This document shows positions 1 to 6,760 of a stretch of 29,027 nucleotides of DNA, in pieces (within the stretch, counting starts at the first letter, position 1; each line of letters opens with the position of its first letter). The DNA lies in NCBI GenBank assembly GCA_035707825.1, contig DASSTR010000039.1:1-29027 (forward strand), written 5' to 3'. Both the position numbers and the translations under genes were made by a program. A model generated the notes under the pieces. That model was not told the DNA's origin. It searched no databases and was given only the letters and a program-made list of their open reading frames with translations. Source of the stretch: VRUE01 sp035707825 (GTDB lineage: Bacteria; Actinomycetota; Thermoleophilia; Solirubrobacterales; 70-9).

Positions 1-97
1 TCCTCGTAATCCTTTCCTCGCAGGGGTCCTGTAGATAAGACCAGACCAGCGGGCGAAACTCATCGCCAGGTGGCGAAGGCCCACCCGGGCGCCCCGC

Positions 98-135
98 TAA
101 AATCCGACCGTAGAAGTAGGATTAAGTCTCGATCC
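98..135 (+). promoter_or_regulatory. Candidate suf operon promoter with IscR-like operator
   Basis: TAAAAT at 98-103 is a plausible -10 element in otherwise very GC-rich DNA. Immediately downstream, 104-120 reads CCGACCGTAGAAGTAGG, which fits 13 of 17 positions of the type-1 IscR core as I remember it (CCGACTRWWWYAGTCGG). The palindrome extends outward as AATCC (101-105) and GGATT (119-123). A second near-palindrome, GGAT-N9-ATCC, lies at 119-135. An Rrf2-family Fe-S sensor bound here would block transcription of the Rieske-sufB-sufD genes when clusters are plentiful. The palindromes are seen directly; the regulator and its identity are inferred. No regulator gene lies in the window. A further inverted repeat, TCGCCA/TGGCGA, is at 63-76. 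I see no supported gene in 1-175. Confidence 0.4.
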
Positions 136-175
136 GCACTAGGCCGCACTGGCGGCGACTGGAGCACCCACCCTC

Positions 176-505
176 TTGACCGACACCGCAGGAACCAAGA
201 TCCCCGTCTGCCCGGCAGCCGAGCTGTCGCCTGGCGCGATGCGCCTGGTCGAGCACGACGGCAAGAAGATCGGCGTCTTCAACTGCGACGGCACGCTGTA
301 CGCGATCGAGGACCGCTGCTCGCACGACAACGGGCCGCTCGCCGAGGGCGAGTTCGACGCGGCCGCCTGCACCGTCGAGTGCCCGCGGCACGGCTCCCTC
401 TTCGACCTGAGCACCGGCAGGCCGAAGACGCTCCCGGCTTTTCAGCCGGTGCAAACGTTCCCGATACGGATCGAGGACGACACCCTGACCCTGGAGGTCG
501 ACTGA
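176..505 (+). CDS. Rieske [2Fe-2S] ferredoxin, suf-associated
   Basis: A 109-residue single-domain Rieske protein. The cluster-binding pairs are C48-x-H50 (in RCSH) and C69-x2-H72 (in CPRHGSLFD), spaced as in the ferredoxin components of non-heme iron oxygenases. There is no signal peptide or membrane helix, so it is a soluble cytoplasmic electron carrier. The TTG start is preceded by GGAG at 161-164, 11 nt away; no closer ATG or GTG is in frame. The stop lies one base before the sufB ATG at 507, so the three genes are probably co-transcribed. Rieske ferredoxins commonly accompany actinobacterial suf genes, where a role as electron donor for cluster assembly is assumed rather than proven. Its position as first gene, ahead of sufB, is less usual than lying after sufD. 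Confidence 0.9.
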   Translation: MTDTAGTKIPVCPAAELSPGAMRLVEHDGKKIGVFNCDGTLYAIEDRCSHDNGPLAEGEFDAAACTVECPRHGSLFDLSTGRPKTLPAFQPVQTFPIRIEDDTLTLEVD

Positions 506-506
506 C

Positions 507-1940
507 ATGGCAACGCCCGAGGTGCTCGCCGAGAAACGCGAGCTGGCCGGCATCAACGCCGACTACAAGGAAAAGTTCGGCTTCAACGACCCGGAGACCG
601 GCTACGCCTACAAAGCCCCGAAGGGCCTCTCGCGCGAGGTCGTCGAAACGATCTCCGACTACAAGGAAGAGCCGCAGTGGATGCGCGACTTCCGCCTCAA
701 GGCGCTGGAGCACTTCGAAAACCGCCCGACCCCGAAATGGGGCGGCGACCTCGACCAGATCGACTTCGAAGACATCCACTACTTCGTCCGCGCCTCGGAC
801 ACCAACAGCCGCGACTGGAGCGAGGTTCCCGAGGACATCAAAAACACCTTCGACCGGCTCGGGATCCCCGAGGCCGAGCGCAAATTCCTCGCCGGCGTCG
901 GGGCCCAGTACGAGTCGGAGGTCGTCTACCACCAGGTCAACGAGCGGCTCGAGGCCCAGGGCGTGATCTTCACCGACATGGACACCGCGCTGCGCGATCA
1001 CGAGGATCTCGTGCGCGAGTACTGGGCGACGATCATCCCGCCCAACGACAACAAGCTGGCGGCGCTCAACTCGGCGGTCTGGTCGGGGGGCTCCTTCGTC
1101 TACGTCCAGGCCGGGGTCAAGGTCGAGATGCCGCTACAGGCCTACTTCCGCATCAACACCGAGAACATGGGCCAGTTCGAGCGCACGCTGATCATCGCCG
1201 AGGAGGGCTCCGACGTCCACTACATCGAGGGCTGCACGGCGCCGGTCTACTCGACCGACTCGCTGCACTCCGCGGTGGTCGAGATCATGGCCAAGCCGAG
1301 CTCCCGCGTCCGCTACACGACCGTCCAGAACTGGTCTCAGAACGTCTACAACCTCGTCACCAAGCGCGCCGTCGCGCAGGAGAAGGCGACGATGGAGTGG
1401 GTCGACTGCAACCTCGGCTCGAAGCTGACGATGAAGTACCCCTCGATCTACCTGCTCGGCCGCGAAGCCCACGGCGAGATCCTCTCGATCGCCTTCGCCG
1501 GCCAGGGCCAGCACCAGGACGCCGGCGGCAAGATCATCCACGCGGCGCCGAAGACCTCCTCCTCGATCTTCTCCAAGTCGATTTCCAAGGACGGCGGCCG
1601 CAGCACCTACCGCGGTCTGCTCGAGGTCGCCGACGGAGCGAGCGAATCGCGCTCCAAGGTCGTCTGCGACGCGCTGCTCCTCGACGAGGACTCGCGCTCG
1701 GACACCTACCCGACGATCCGCATCGACGAGAACGACGCCGACGTCGGCCACGAGGCGACCGTCTCGAAGATCGGCGACGAGCAGCTCTTCTACCTGCAGA
1801 GCCGCGGGCTCGACGAGGAGGAGGCCTCGAAGATGATCGTCAACGGCTTCATCGAGCCGGTCACAAAGGAGCTGCCGATGGAGTACGCGGTCGAGCTCAA
1901 CCGGCTGATCGAGCTGCAGATGGAGGGCTCGATTGGCTGA
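507..1940 (+). CDS. sufB: Fe-S cluster assembly scaffold protein SufB
   Basis: A 477-residue SufB, normal length for the family. With SufC and SufD it forms the SufBC2D scaffold on which nascent Fe-S clusters are built. The right-handed beta-helix core covers about residues 150-450. Family-conserved functional residues are visible: C243 (EGCTAP), C387 (VVCDALLLDEDS) and the H415-E416 pair (VGHEATVS). The 28-residue spacing from C387 to H415 equals that between E. coli C405 and H433. The C-terminal segment QLFYLQSRGLDEEEA is the SufBD hallmark, repeated in SufD. The ATG start follows the Rieske stop by one base. The end overlaps the sufD start by 8 bp, indicating translational coupling. Identification is firm. 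Confidence 0.97.
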   Translation: MATPEVLAEKRELAGINADYKEKFGFNDPETGYAYKAPKGLSREVVETISDYKEEPQWMRDFRLKALEHFENRPTPKWGGDLDQIDFEDIHYFVRASDTNSRDWSEVPEDIKNTFDRLGIPEAERKFLAGVGAQYESEVVYHQVNERLEAQGVIFTDMDTALRDHEDLVREYWATIIPPNDNKLAALNSAVWSGGSFVYVQAGVKVEMPLQAYFRINTENMGQFERTLIIAEEGSDVHYIEGCTAPVYSTDSLHSAVVEIMAKPSSRVRYTTVQNWSQNVYNLVTKRAVAQEKATMEWVDCNLGSKLTMKYPSIYLLGREAHGEILSIAFAGQGQHQDAGGKIIHAAPKTSSSIFSKSISKDGGRSTYRGLLEVADGASESRSKVVCDALLLDEDSRSDTYPTIRIDENDADVGHEATVSKIGDEQLFYLQSRGLDEEEASKMIVNGFIEPVTKELPMEYAVELNRLIELQMEGSIG

Positions 1941-3090
1941 GCTGGCGACCGAACCCAGCTGGCTTTCGGAGAGGCGCCGGCGGGGCGCCTCTCTCGCGCA
2001 GGAGCTGTCCCTCCCCGACCAGAAGGCGAAGGGGTGGGAATTCACCGACCTCGCCGGGCTCGAGATCGACGCTCTCTCCCCGGCCGCCCCGCAGCCATCG
2101 ATTGAGGGCGGCGATGGCGCGACCGTGCTGCCCCTCAGCGAGGCGCTGGAGAGCCACGGGGATCTGCTCGCCGAGCGGCTCGGCTCGCTGGTGCCGGCGG
2201 AGGATCCCTTCGTCGCCCGCAACGAGGCTGGCTGGCGGGAGGGCGTCCTGGTCCACGTTCCCCGCGGCGTCACCGTCGAGGAGCCGATCCGGGTCGAGCT
2301 GCCGCTCGACGAGGAGGGTGCGCTCTCCTGGCGGACGCTGATCGTCCTCGAGGAGGGCGCCGAGGCGGAGGTCTGGGAGCACTGCGCTTCGGCGGGAGAC
2401 GAGACGGGCGGCCTGCTCAACTCCGTGGTCGAGTTGCACGTCGGACCCGCGGCGACGCTGCGCTACGTCAGCACCCAGGACATCTCCGAGCGGGCATGGA
2501 TCTTCTCCACCCAGCGGGCCGAGGTCGATCGCGACGCCCGGCTCGACTGGACCGCGCTCGGCTTCGGCTCCGGCCGCGGCAAGGTGAGGATGGAGACCAA
2601 GCTCGCCGGCTCGGGCTCGGAGGCGCGGGTGACCGGCGGCTACGCCGGCGGTCCCGGACAGCACCTCGACTACGACACCACCCAGGAGCACGCGGCGCCC
2701 AATACGTTCTCCGACCTCGCCTTCCGCGGCGTCCTCGCCGCCGGGGCGACGGCGGTCTGGCGCGGGATGATCCGCGTCGACCCGGGCGCCCAGGGCACCG
2801 ACGCCTTTCAGGAGTGCCGCAACCTGCTGCTCTCCCCCGAGGCGCACGCCGACGCCATCCCCGGACTCGAGATCGAAGCCGACGACGTCCGCTGCACCCA
2901 CGCCGCTGCCATCGCGCAGGTCGACAGCGACCAGCTCTTCTACCTGACCTCCCGCGGGCTGGGCGAGGCAGAGGCCAAGGGGCTGATCATCGAAGGCTTC
3001 CTCGAGTCGCTGGTCGAGCGGCTCGCCTCGGGGCCGGTTCGCGACGAGGTTTCCGCCGCGCTCGAGCGGCGCCTCGCCGAGATCCTCTAG
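1933..3090 (+). CDS. sufD: Fe-S cluster assembly protein SufD
   Basis: A 385-residue SufD paralogue of SufB and partner in the SufBC2D scaffold. The N-terminal helical region (about 1-110) is followed by the beta-helix. The conserved C321-T-H323 (in RCTHAAAIAQ) corresponds to E. coli SufD C358/H360, which take part in cluster assembly at the SufB-SufD interface. The QLFYLTSRGLGEAEA motif is shared with SufB. The TTG start at 1933 lies inside the sufB end, with GGAGG at 1922-1926 as ribosome binding site. The gene ends 4 nt from the stop of the convergent TetR gene, so sufC, sufS and sufU do not follow here and must lie elsewhere. Confidence 0.95.
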   Translation: MAELATEPSWLSERRRRGASLAQELSLPDQKAKGWEFTDLAGLEIDALSPAAPQPSIEGGDGATVLPLSEALESHGDLLAERLGSLVPAEDPFVARNEAGWREGVLVHVPRGVTVEEPIRVELPLDEEGALSWRTLIVLEEGAEAEVWEHCASAGDETGGLLNSVVELHVGPAATLRYVSTQDISERAWIFSTQRAEVDRDARLDWTALGFGSGRGKVRMETKLAGSGSEARVTGGYAGGPGQHLDYDTTQEHAAPNTFSDLAFRGVLAAGATAVWRGMIRVDPGAQGTDAFQECRNLLLSPEAHADAIPGLEIEADDVRCTHAAAIAQVDSDQLFYLTSRGLGEAEAKGLIIEGFLESLVERLASGPVRDEVSAALERRLAEIL

Positions 3091-3113
3091 GGCGCTAAGG
3101 CTTCGGAGCGCCC
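3090..3113 (+). terminator. Hairpin at end of suf operon
   Basis: GGGCGCT (3090-3096) pairs perfectly with AGCGCCC (3107-3113) across a 10-nt loop, directly at the sufD stop codon. There is no U-tract, as is common for hairpin terminators in GC-rich actinobacteria. The stem lies inside the 3' end of the convergent TetR gene and could act in both directions. Confidence 0.5.
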
Positions 3114-4417
3114 GACGGCGCCGGGTGCGCGCGGCCGTCGCTGTTGGCGACGGCGAGCGCTTCCTCCGAGCCGATGAACGGCGAGAGGAGCATGTAGGTG
3201 GCGACCGGAGCGACCTGCGGCAGGTCCTCCGGGCTGCCTTCGACGATCTTGCGATAGACCAGCCGCCAAACCGCGCCCAGGATCACTTCGGCCATCGCCG
3301 GTTTCACATTGGGCGCCGCCTCGAAGCCGGGCTCCATCAGACCCAGGAACGCTTCGAGGCGCCGGTCGCGCTGCTCGAATGCCGCCGGTCCGGCGGCATT
3401 GATCTCCACCACGGCGAGTCGCGCGAGCTGCGGCTCGGAGGCGCAGAAGGCGAGGGATCCCCCAAACGCGGCACGAATCGTGTACGGCCAGCCGACGGTG
3501 CGGCGGGCGGCGGGCATCGCGACGGCGAGCATTTGCGATCCGGCCGAATCGATCGCCGCCACCAGCGCCGCCTGCTTGCCGGAGAAATGCGAGTAGAAGG
3601 TTGCCTGCGACACCGACGCCCGGGCGGCGATCTCGGCGATGGTCACCGCCGGGTAGCCGCGCTCGCTGGCAGCGGCGGCGAGGGCGCGCAGGATCTGCTC
3701 CGCCTGGCTGTAGGCGACGAACGGCGGCGGCGCGTGCTGGCGGAACCGCCTCCCGGCCAGTCGCAGCGGTGCGCTTGGCGCCTGCACGGAGAGGGCGAGG
3801 GCCCGTAGGTCCTGCGCGTAGGCCGGCAGCCGCTCGACCTCCCCCCTGCGCAGGTGGGTCTGGATGAAGGCGTGGAGGCCGCCCACCATCGCGTGGAGGA
3901 ATTCCTCGGGCAGCTCTCTGCCCCAAACATCGGCGATGACCTCCCCGGCGACCACGGCCGCCCTTGCCAGCGCGCGTTCACCCGCCAGGCGGCCCGTCTC
4001 ACCGACCGTATAGATGTCGCAGAAGCACAGCCTGGCGGCTGCCTCCTGCGCCACGATCGTCTCCAGGAGGACATCGAGAGCATCGCCCGATCGACCGTCC
4101 CCCGACTCGCCTTCCTCTGCGAGCCGCTCGCGAAAGAGGCGCTCCGCCATCTCGACGAGCGTCTCGAAGGCGGTCAGCACGCACTCCTCCTTGTCGAGGA
4201 AGTGTTCGTAGAAGGCGCTGCGAGAGACGCCCGATGTCTCGAGCAGGTTGGCGACGGTTGTCGCCTCATATCCCTTGGCCGAGACGCAGGCGACGGAGGC
4301 GGCGAAGAGGCGCTCGCGCTGGCTTCGCATCACATCCTCGCGGGGTATCCCGGGCCCGGGGCGCAACATCCGCTCGCGTAGCCGATCCGCTCTTCCCCAT
4401 GGCGTCTGGACCACCAT
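3095..4417 (-). CDS. Tandem double TetR-family transcriptional regulator
   Basis: A 440-residue protein, twice the usual TetR length, with two complete TetR modules in one uninterrupted frame. The first helix-turn-helix spans about residues 31-78 (GYEATTVANLLE, then SRSAFYEHFLDKEE) and is followed by a ligand domain to about 215. The second spans about 237-284 (GYPAVTIAEIAARA, then SQATFYSHFSGKQA) with its own ligand domain to about 420. The C-terminal tail is low-complexity. GTG/ATG choice is uncertain: I take ATG 4417, preceded 10 nt upstream by a TAACGT hexamer, but ATG at 4369 or 4330 (MRSQRERL) would keep both modules. It converges on sufD and may control itself or the upstream 4442-7387 gene group. 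Ligand and targets are unknown. Confidence 0.88.
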   Translation of the reverse strand: MVVQTPWGRADRLRERMLRPGPGIPREDVMRSQRERLFAASVACVSAKGYEATTVANLLETSGVSRSAFYEHFLDKEECVLTAFETLVEMAERLFRERLAEEGESGDGRSGDALDVLLETIVAQEAAARLCFCDIYTVGETGRLAGERALARAAVVAGEVIADVWGRELPEEFLHAMVGGLHAFIQTHLRRGEVERLPAYAQDLRALALSVQAPSAPLRLAGRRFRQHAPPPFVAYSQAEQILRALAAAASERGYPAVTIAEIAARASVSQATFYSHFSGKQAALVAAIDSAGSQMLAVAMPAARRTVGWPYTIRAAFGGSLAFCASEPQLARLAVVEINAAGPAAFEQRDRRLEAFLGLMEPGFEAAPNVKPAMAEVILGAVWRLVYRKIVEGSPEDLPQVAPVATYMLLSPFIGSEEALAVANSDGRAHPAPSGAPKP

Positions 4418-4424
4418 GCTGAAC

Positions 4425-4449
4425 CTGACGTTAACCGGCCTTTAGTCAG
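4425..4449. promoter_or_regulatory. Candidate operator upstream of the double TetR gene
   Basis: CTGAC (4425-4429) and GTCAG (4445-4449) form an inverted repeat with 15 nt between the arms, a size typical of TetR-family operators. It encloses the TAACGT hexamer (4433 to 4428, minus strand) proposed as the -10 of the regulator gene, so autoregulation is plausible. It also covers the last codons of the 47-aa gene at 4442-4585. The palindrome is seen; its function is inferred. Confidence 0.3.
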
Positions 4450-4585
4450 TTTTCTTCCGTCTGGGGCTGGACCTCTCGCGACGCTCGGCGAGCTTCGTCC
4501 TCAGGATCGAGGCGAGCACGATGACGATCGGCGGCAGGTAGAGCACCCAGAGCCAGTGACCGGCGTGGGCGACGGGAATGACCAC
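4442..4585 (-). CDS. 47-aa single-pass membrane microprotein
   Basis: A short frame starting at GTG 4585 and ending at TAA 4442-4444. It encodes a histidine-containing N-terminus (VAHAGHWLW), one hydrophobic helix at about residues 11-28 with a double proline (LYLPPIVIVLASIL), and a strongly basic tail (residues 29-47, rich in Arg and Lys). Support for the start is the hexamer TACCCT (4597 to 4592) exactly 6 nt before the GTG, as at other leaderless genes in this window. The positive-inside rule puts the tail in the cytoplasm. It lies 53 nt downstream of the large membrane protein gene, in the same direction. I do not recognise a named family. It may be a small subunit of that membrane protein. 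Confidence 0.6.
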   Translation of the reverse strand: MVIPVAHAGHWLWVLYLPPIVIVLASILRTKLAERRERSSPRRKKTD

Positions 4586-4637
4586 AGACCAAGGGTAGTT
4601 CGCCCGCCCAGGGCCCCCGGCCTCCCGCCGCCGCCCG

Positions 4638-6041
4638 CTAGCCGTTCGCCACCGAGAGCAGGTAGAGGCCGAAGCAGGTGAAGGCGACCATCACCGCGAG
4701 CATCCAGTACTGAGAGCGGGCCGCCTGCCGGTAGTCGCCCCAAAGCGACGTCGCGCGGTCGTGGGCGAGCACCAGTCCGAGGACGTGGCCGATGACCAGG
4801 GCTCCCACCTGGACGTACCAGATCGCGTTTGCGCTGAGGACCTGGAAGTCGATCCCCCCCGAGGCGGTGCCGAAGAGGTCGGTGGTCGCGGTCCCGAGCG
4901 GATCGGAGAGGAGGTAGGTGAACTGGGCCTGCTCCTGGAAGACGAAGAGGCTGAAGTAGTGGGCGAGCAGATAGGCGAAGGCGATCGGGATCAGCGTGTG
5001 CGCGAAGGCGACGCGAAGGCGCGCCCGCGAAGGCGCGCCCGGCACCGAGGCCATTCCGCGCACGCCGGCCAGGTAGACGAGTGCGACGCCGGCCAGGCAG
5101 ACGGCGAGGAAGATCGTGTCGGCGAGGCGGAGCGAGGTGGTCAGCGCCAGTCCCCTGTCCGCAAACCAGTCGAAGGAGCTCCTGATCGCTCCTTTCAGCG
5201 CCCCCTCCTGGGCGCCGTCGAAGCTGGTCGTCGCGATCGAAGCGATGACGACGGCGGCCGAGCCGGGCACCGAAGCCCAGCTGGTCGTCGCGGAGAAGGG
5301 GCGCCGCAGGCCCAGCCTTCCATCCCTGACCCCGAAGGAACCGAGCTGGGAGAACATGCCGAAGTAGACCGAGAAGGTCTCCCCAGTCTGGCACCAACGC
5401 TCGGTCCCGAAGAGGGCCATCATCGCCAGCGTGTAGGCGCTGTAGACCAGTGCCGCGACCGCCGCCGGGTGGGGCGAGAGCCCAACGGCGACGCCGCCGT
5501 TGGCTCCGTAGACGACCTCCAGCCAGACGAAGGCGACCAGGCCGGCCGCCGCCGGCCAGCGGCCGAGTCGCTCGGGATAGCTCAGGTGGACCGGGCGCTG
5601 GCCGGCCACAGCGGCGAACGCCGCCCCTGTCAGCCGGCCGATCGCGCGCCAGGGGTTGAAGGGGCGGAACACGTCTCCGAAGAGCACGCTGAAGACGGGG
5701 AAGCCCAGCCAGACGGTGACGAAGATGAAGGTGAGCGCGAAGTTCCGATCCGGCGCTTCCGTGCCGTGCAGCCCGGCATAGACCGACAGCGCGAGGAGGA
5801 AGACCCCGATCAGGCCGCATATCGCCTGCGCGACGCGCCCCGTCAGCGCCCGCCAGAGGCCGCCCCCCAGCGGCCTCCAGCGTTCGTCCTCGAAGCGCGG
5901 CTCCCGCCAGGAGGCGGAGAGCGCGAAGAAGGAAACGATCAGGACGATCGACGCCCCCCAGGCGAAGAGCCAGATCGGGATCGGCAGGTCTTTGCGGGCG
6001 ACCAGCGCGTGGGCCAGCGGCAGGAAGCTGGGCAGGCTCAC
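4638..6041 (-). CDS. Polytopic integral membrane protein, unknown function
   Basis: A 467-residue protein with about nine hydrophobic helices (roughly residues 20-44, 70-93, 99-124, 164-186, 191-212, 305-328, 343-368, 404-428 and 443-467). Histidines recur in or beside helices: H348 and H361 in helix 7, H419 and H427 in helix 8 (GHVLGLVLAHDRA). There is also a conserved-looking TERWCQTGETF loop at 213-223. Such histidine spacing would suit a membrane metal site, but that is inference. From memory, similar actinobacterial proteins carry the database name 'fenitrothion hydrolase'; I could not verify this and would not assign that function from sequence. The GTG start overlaps the stop of the cupredoxin-like gene by 4 bp (GTGA), so the two are translationally coupled. 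Confidence 0.8.
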   Translation of the reverse strand: MSLPSFLPLAHALVARKDLPIPIWLFAWGASIVLIVSFFALSASWREPRFEDERWRPLGGGLWRALTGRVAQAICGLIGVFLLALSVYAGLHGTEAPDRNFALTFIFVTVWLGFPVFSVLFGDVFRPFNPWRAIGRLTGAAFAAVAGQRPVHLSYPERLGRWPAAAGLVAFVWLEVVYGANGGVAVGLSPHPAAVAALVYSAYTLAMMALFGTERWCQTGETFSVYFGMFSQLGSFGVRDGRLGLRRPFSATTSWASVPGSAAVVIASIATTSFDGAQEGALKGAIRSSFDWFADRGLALTTSLRLADTIFLAVCLAGVALVYLAGVRGMASVPGAPSRARLRVAFAHTLIPIAFAYLLAHYFSLFVFQEQAQFTYLLSDPLGTATTDLFGTASGGIDFQVLSANAIWYVQVGALVIGHVLGLVLAHDRATSLWGDYRQAARSQYWMLAVMVAFTCFGLYLLSVANG

Positions 6042-6412
6042 GGATTGACCGTCAGTTCGACGATCTGTTCTCCGCGGTCCTCCAACTCGGCCTCGAAGAC
6101 GCCTTCGATCGTCGCCGGGAAGTCGAAGGAGACGGAGCCGCCCGCCTTGACGTCCTTCATGACGTCGTAGCCGTGCACGTGGACCTCGTCGCTGACGTCG
6201 GATTCCACCTTGAAGCGGATCTGGTCGCCCTTTTCGTAGGCCAGCTGCCGGATGCCGCCAACCGGTTTCCCGTTCTGCACGACGATCGTGGGGACCCCTT
6301 TGGTCGTGGCCTCGGTGCCGCCTCCGCCGTCGTCCTTGAGCACGACGAGGAGGACGGCCGCGATAACGATGGCCGCAACGCCGACAAGCGCGCGGGCGAA
6401 ATTCGAATTCAT
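6038..6412 (-). CDS. Membrane-anchored cupredoxin-like protein lacking the copper cysteine
   Basis: A 124-residue protein with an N-terminal hydrophobic anchor or signal (about residues 7-25) followed by a Gly-rich linker. Its beta-rich domain (about 40-124) resembles cupredoxin-like domains of the EfeO/nitrosocyanin-like type: KGDQIRFKVESDVSDEVHVHGYD, then an alternating strand and a VFEAEL segment. H78, H80 and M85 are possible metal ligands. There is no cysteine anywhere in the protein, so a classical type-1 blue-copper site (His-Cys-His-Met) is impossible. It probably sits outside the cytoplasmic membrane. The ATG start lies 73 nt after the 89-aa gene. Coupling to the downstream membrane protein suggests the two work together. 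Confidence 0.78.
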   Translation of the reverse strand: MNSNFARALVGVAAIVIAAVLLVVLKDDGGGGTEATTKGVPTIVVQNGKPVGGIRQLAYEKGDQIRFKVESDVSDEVHVHGYDVMKDVKAGGSVSFDFPATIEGVFEAELEDRGEQIVELTVNP

Positions 6413-6485
6413 CTTCAGCTCCTTAGCTCGGTGCGCGGGCGGCGCCCGCGCGGAGATGGTCCGCGACCGGGCGGCCGCGGCGCCT

Positions 6486-6755
6486 CTAGATCCGGCTGGG
6501 AAGCGGGGGCGGTGGGCGCTGCGCGTGGCCGAAGGCGATCAGCAGCCCGCCGGCGGCGGCAAAGCGGCGCGGCGGCAGCGGCTGCCTCGCCCGCCCACCC
6601 GTTCGAGTGCCCCGGCGGGCCCCGCCGGCGAGCCGCTCGGAGAGCCGCACGACCGCATCGCAGCCGGGGTAGCGCCCGAAGAGCAGCGAGCCGACGAGCA
6701 GGAGCAGCGGAACCGCCGGAAGCGCAACCTCGATGAGGCTCCCGAACTCGGGCAT
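6486..6755 (-). CDS. Small membrane protein of 89 aa, unknown function
   Basis: Begins at ATG 6755, five bases after the stop of the heme-oxygenase-fold gene, and ends at TAG 6486-6488. Residues 9-27 form one clear hydrophobic helix (ALPAVPLLLLVGSLLFG). This is followed by RYPGCDAVVRLSERL, a basic Pro/Arg-rich linker and a short apolar stretch (AAAGGLLIAFG) near the C-terminus. I do not recognise the family. Position inside a same-strand gene group with tiny gaps is the main support for it being real. The high GC content means the frame could persist by chance, but the coherent transmembrane helix argues otherwise. Confidence 0.6.
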   Translation of the reverse strand: MPEFGSLIEVALPAVPLLLLVGSLLFGRYPGCDAVVRLSERLAGGARRGTRTGGRARQPLPPRRFAAAGGLLIAFGHAQRPPPPLPSRI

Positions 6756-6760
6756 TGGAG

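Noticed and set aside
1..63. Possible gene ends at the window start (plus-strand frame stopping at 32-34; minus-strand frame from ATG 63)
   Set aside because: Each gives about 10-20 codons with no recognisable sequence; they cannot be distinguished from chance.
677..2341. 554-aa plus-strand frame inside sufB/sufD
   Set aside because: Arg/Pro/Gly-rich out-of-frame reading of sufB; no domain features.
4638..6041. Naming the 467-aa membrane protein as a fenitrothion hydrolase
   Set aside because: The name comes from a remembered database label; nothing visible in the sequence supports organophosphate hydrolysis.
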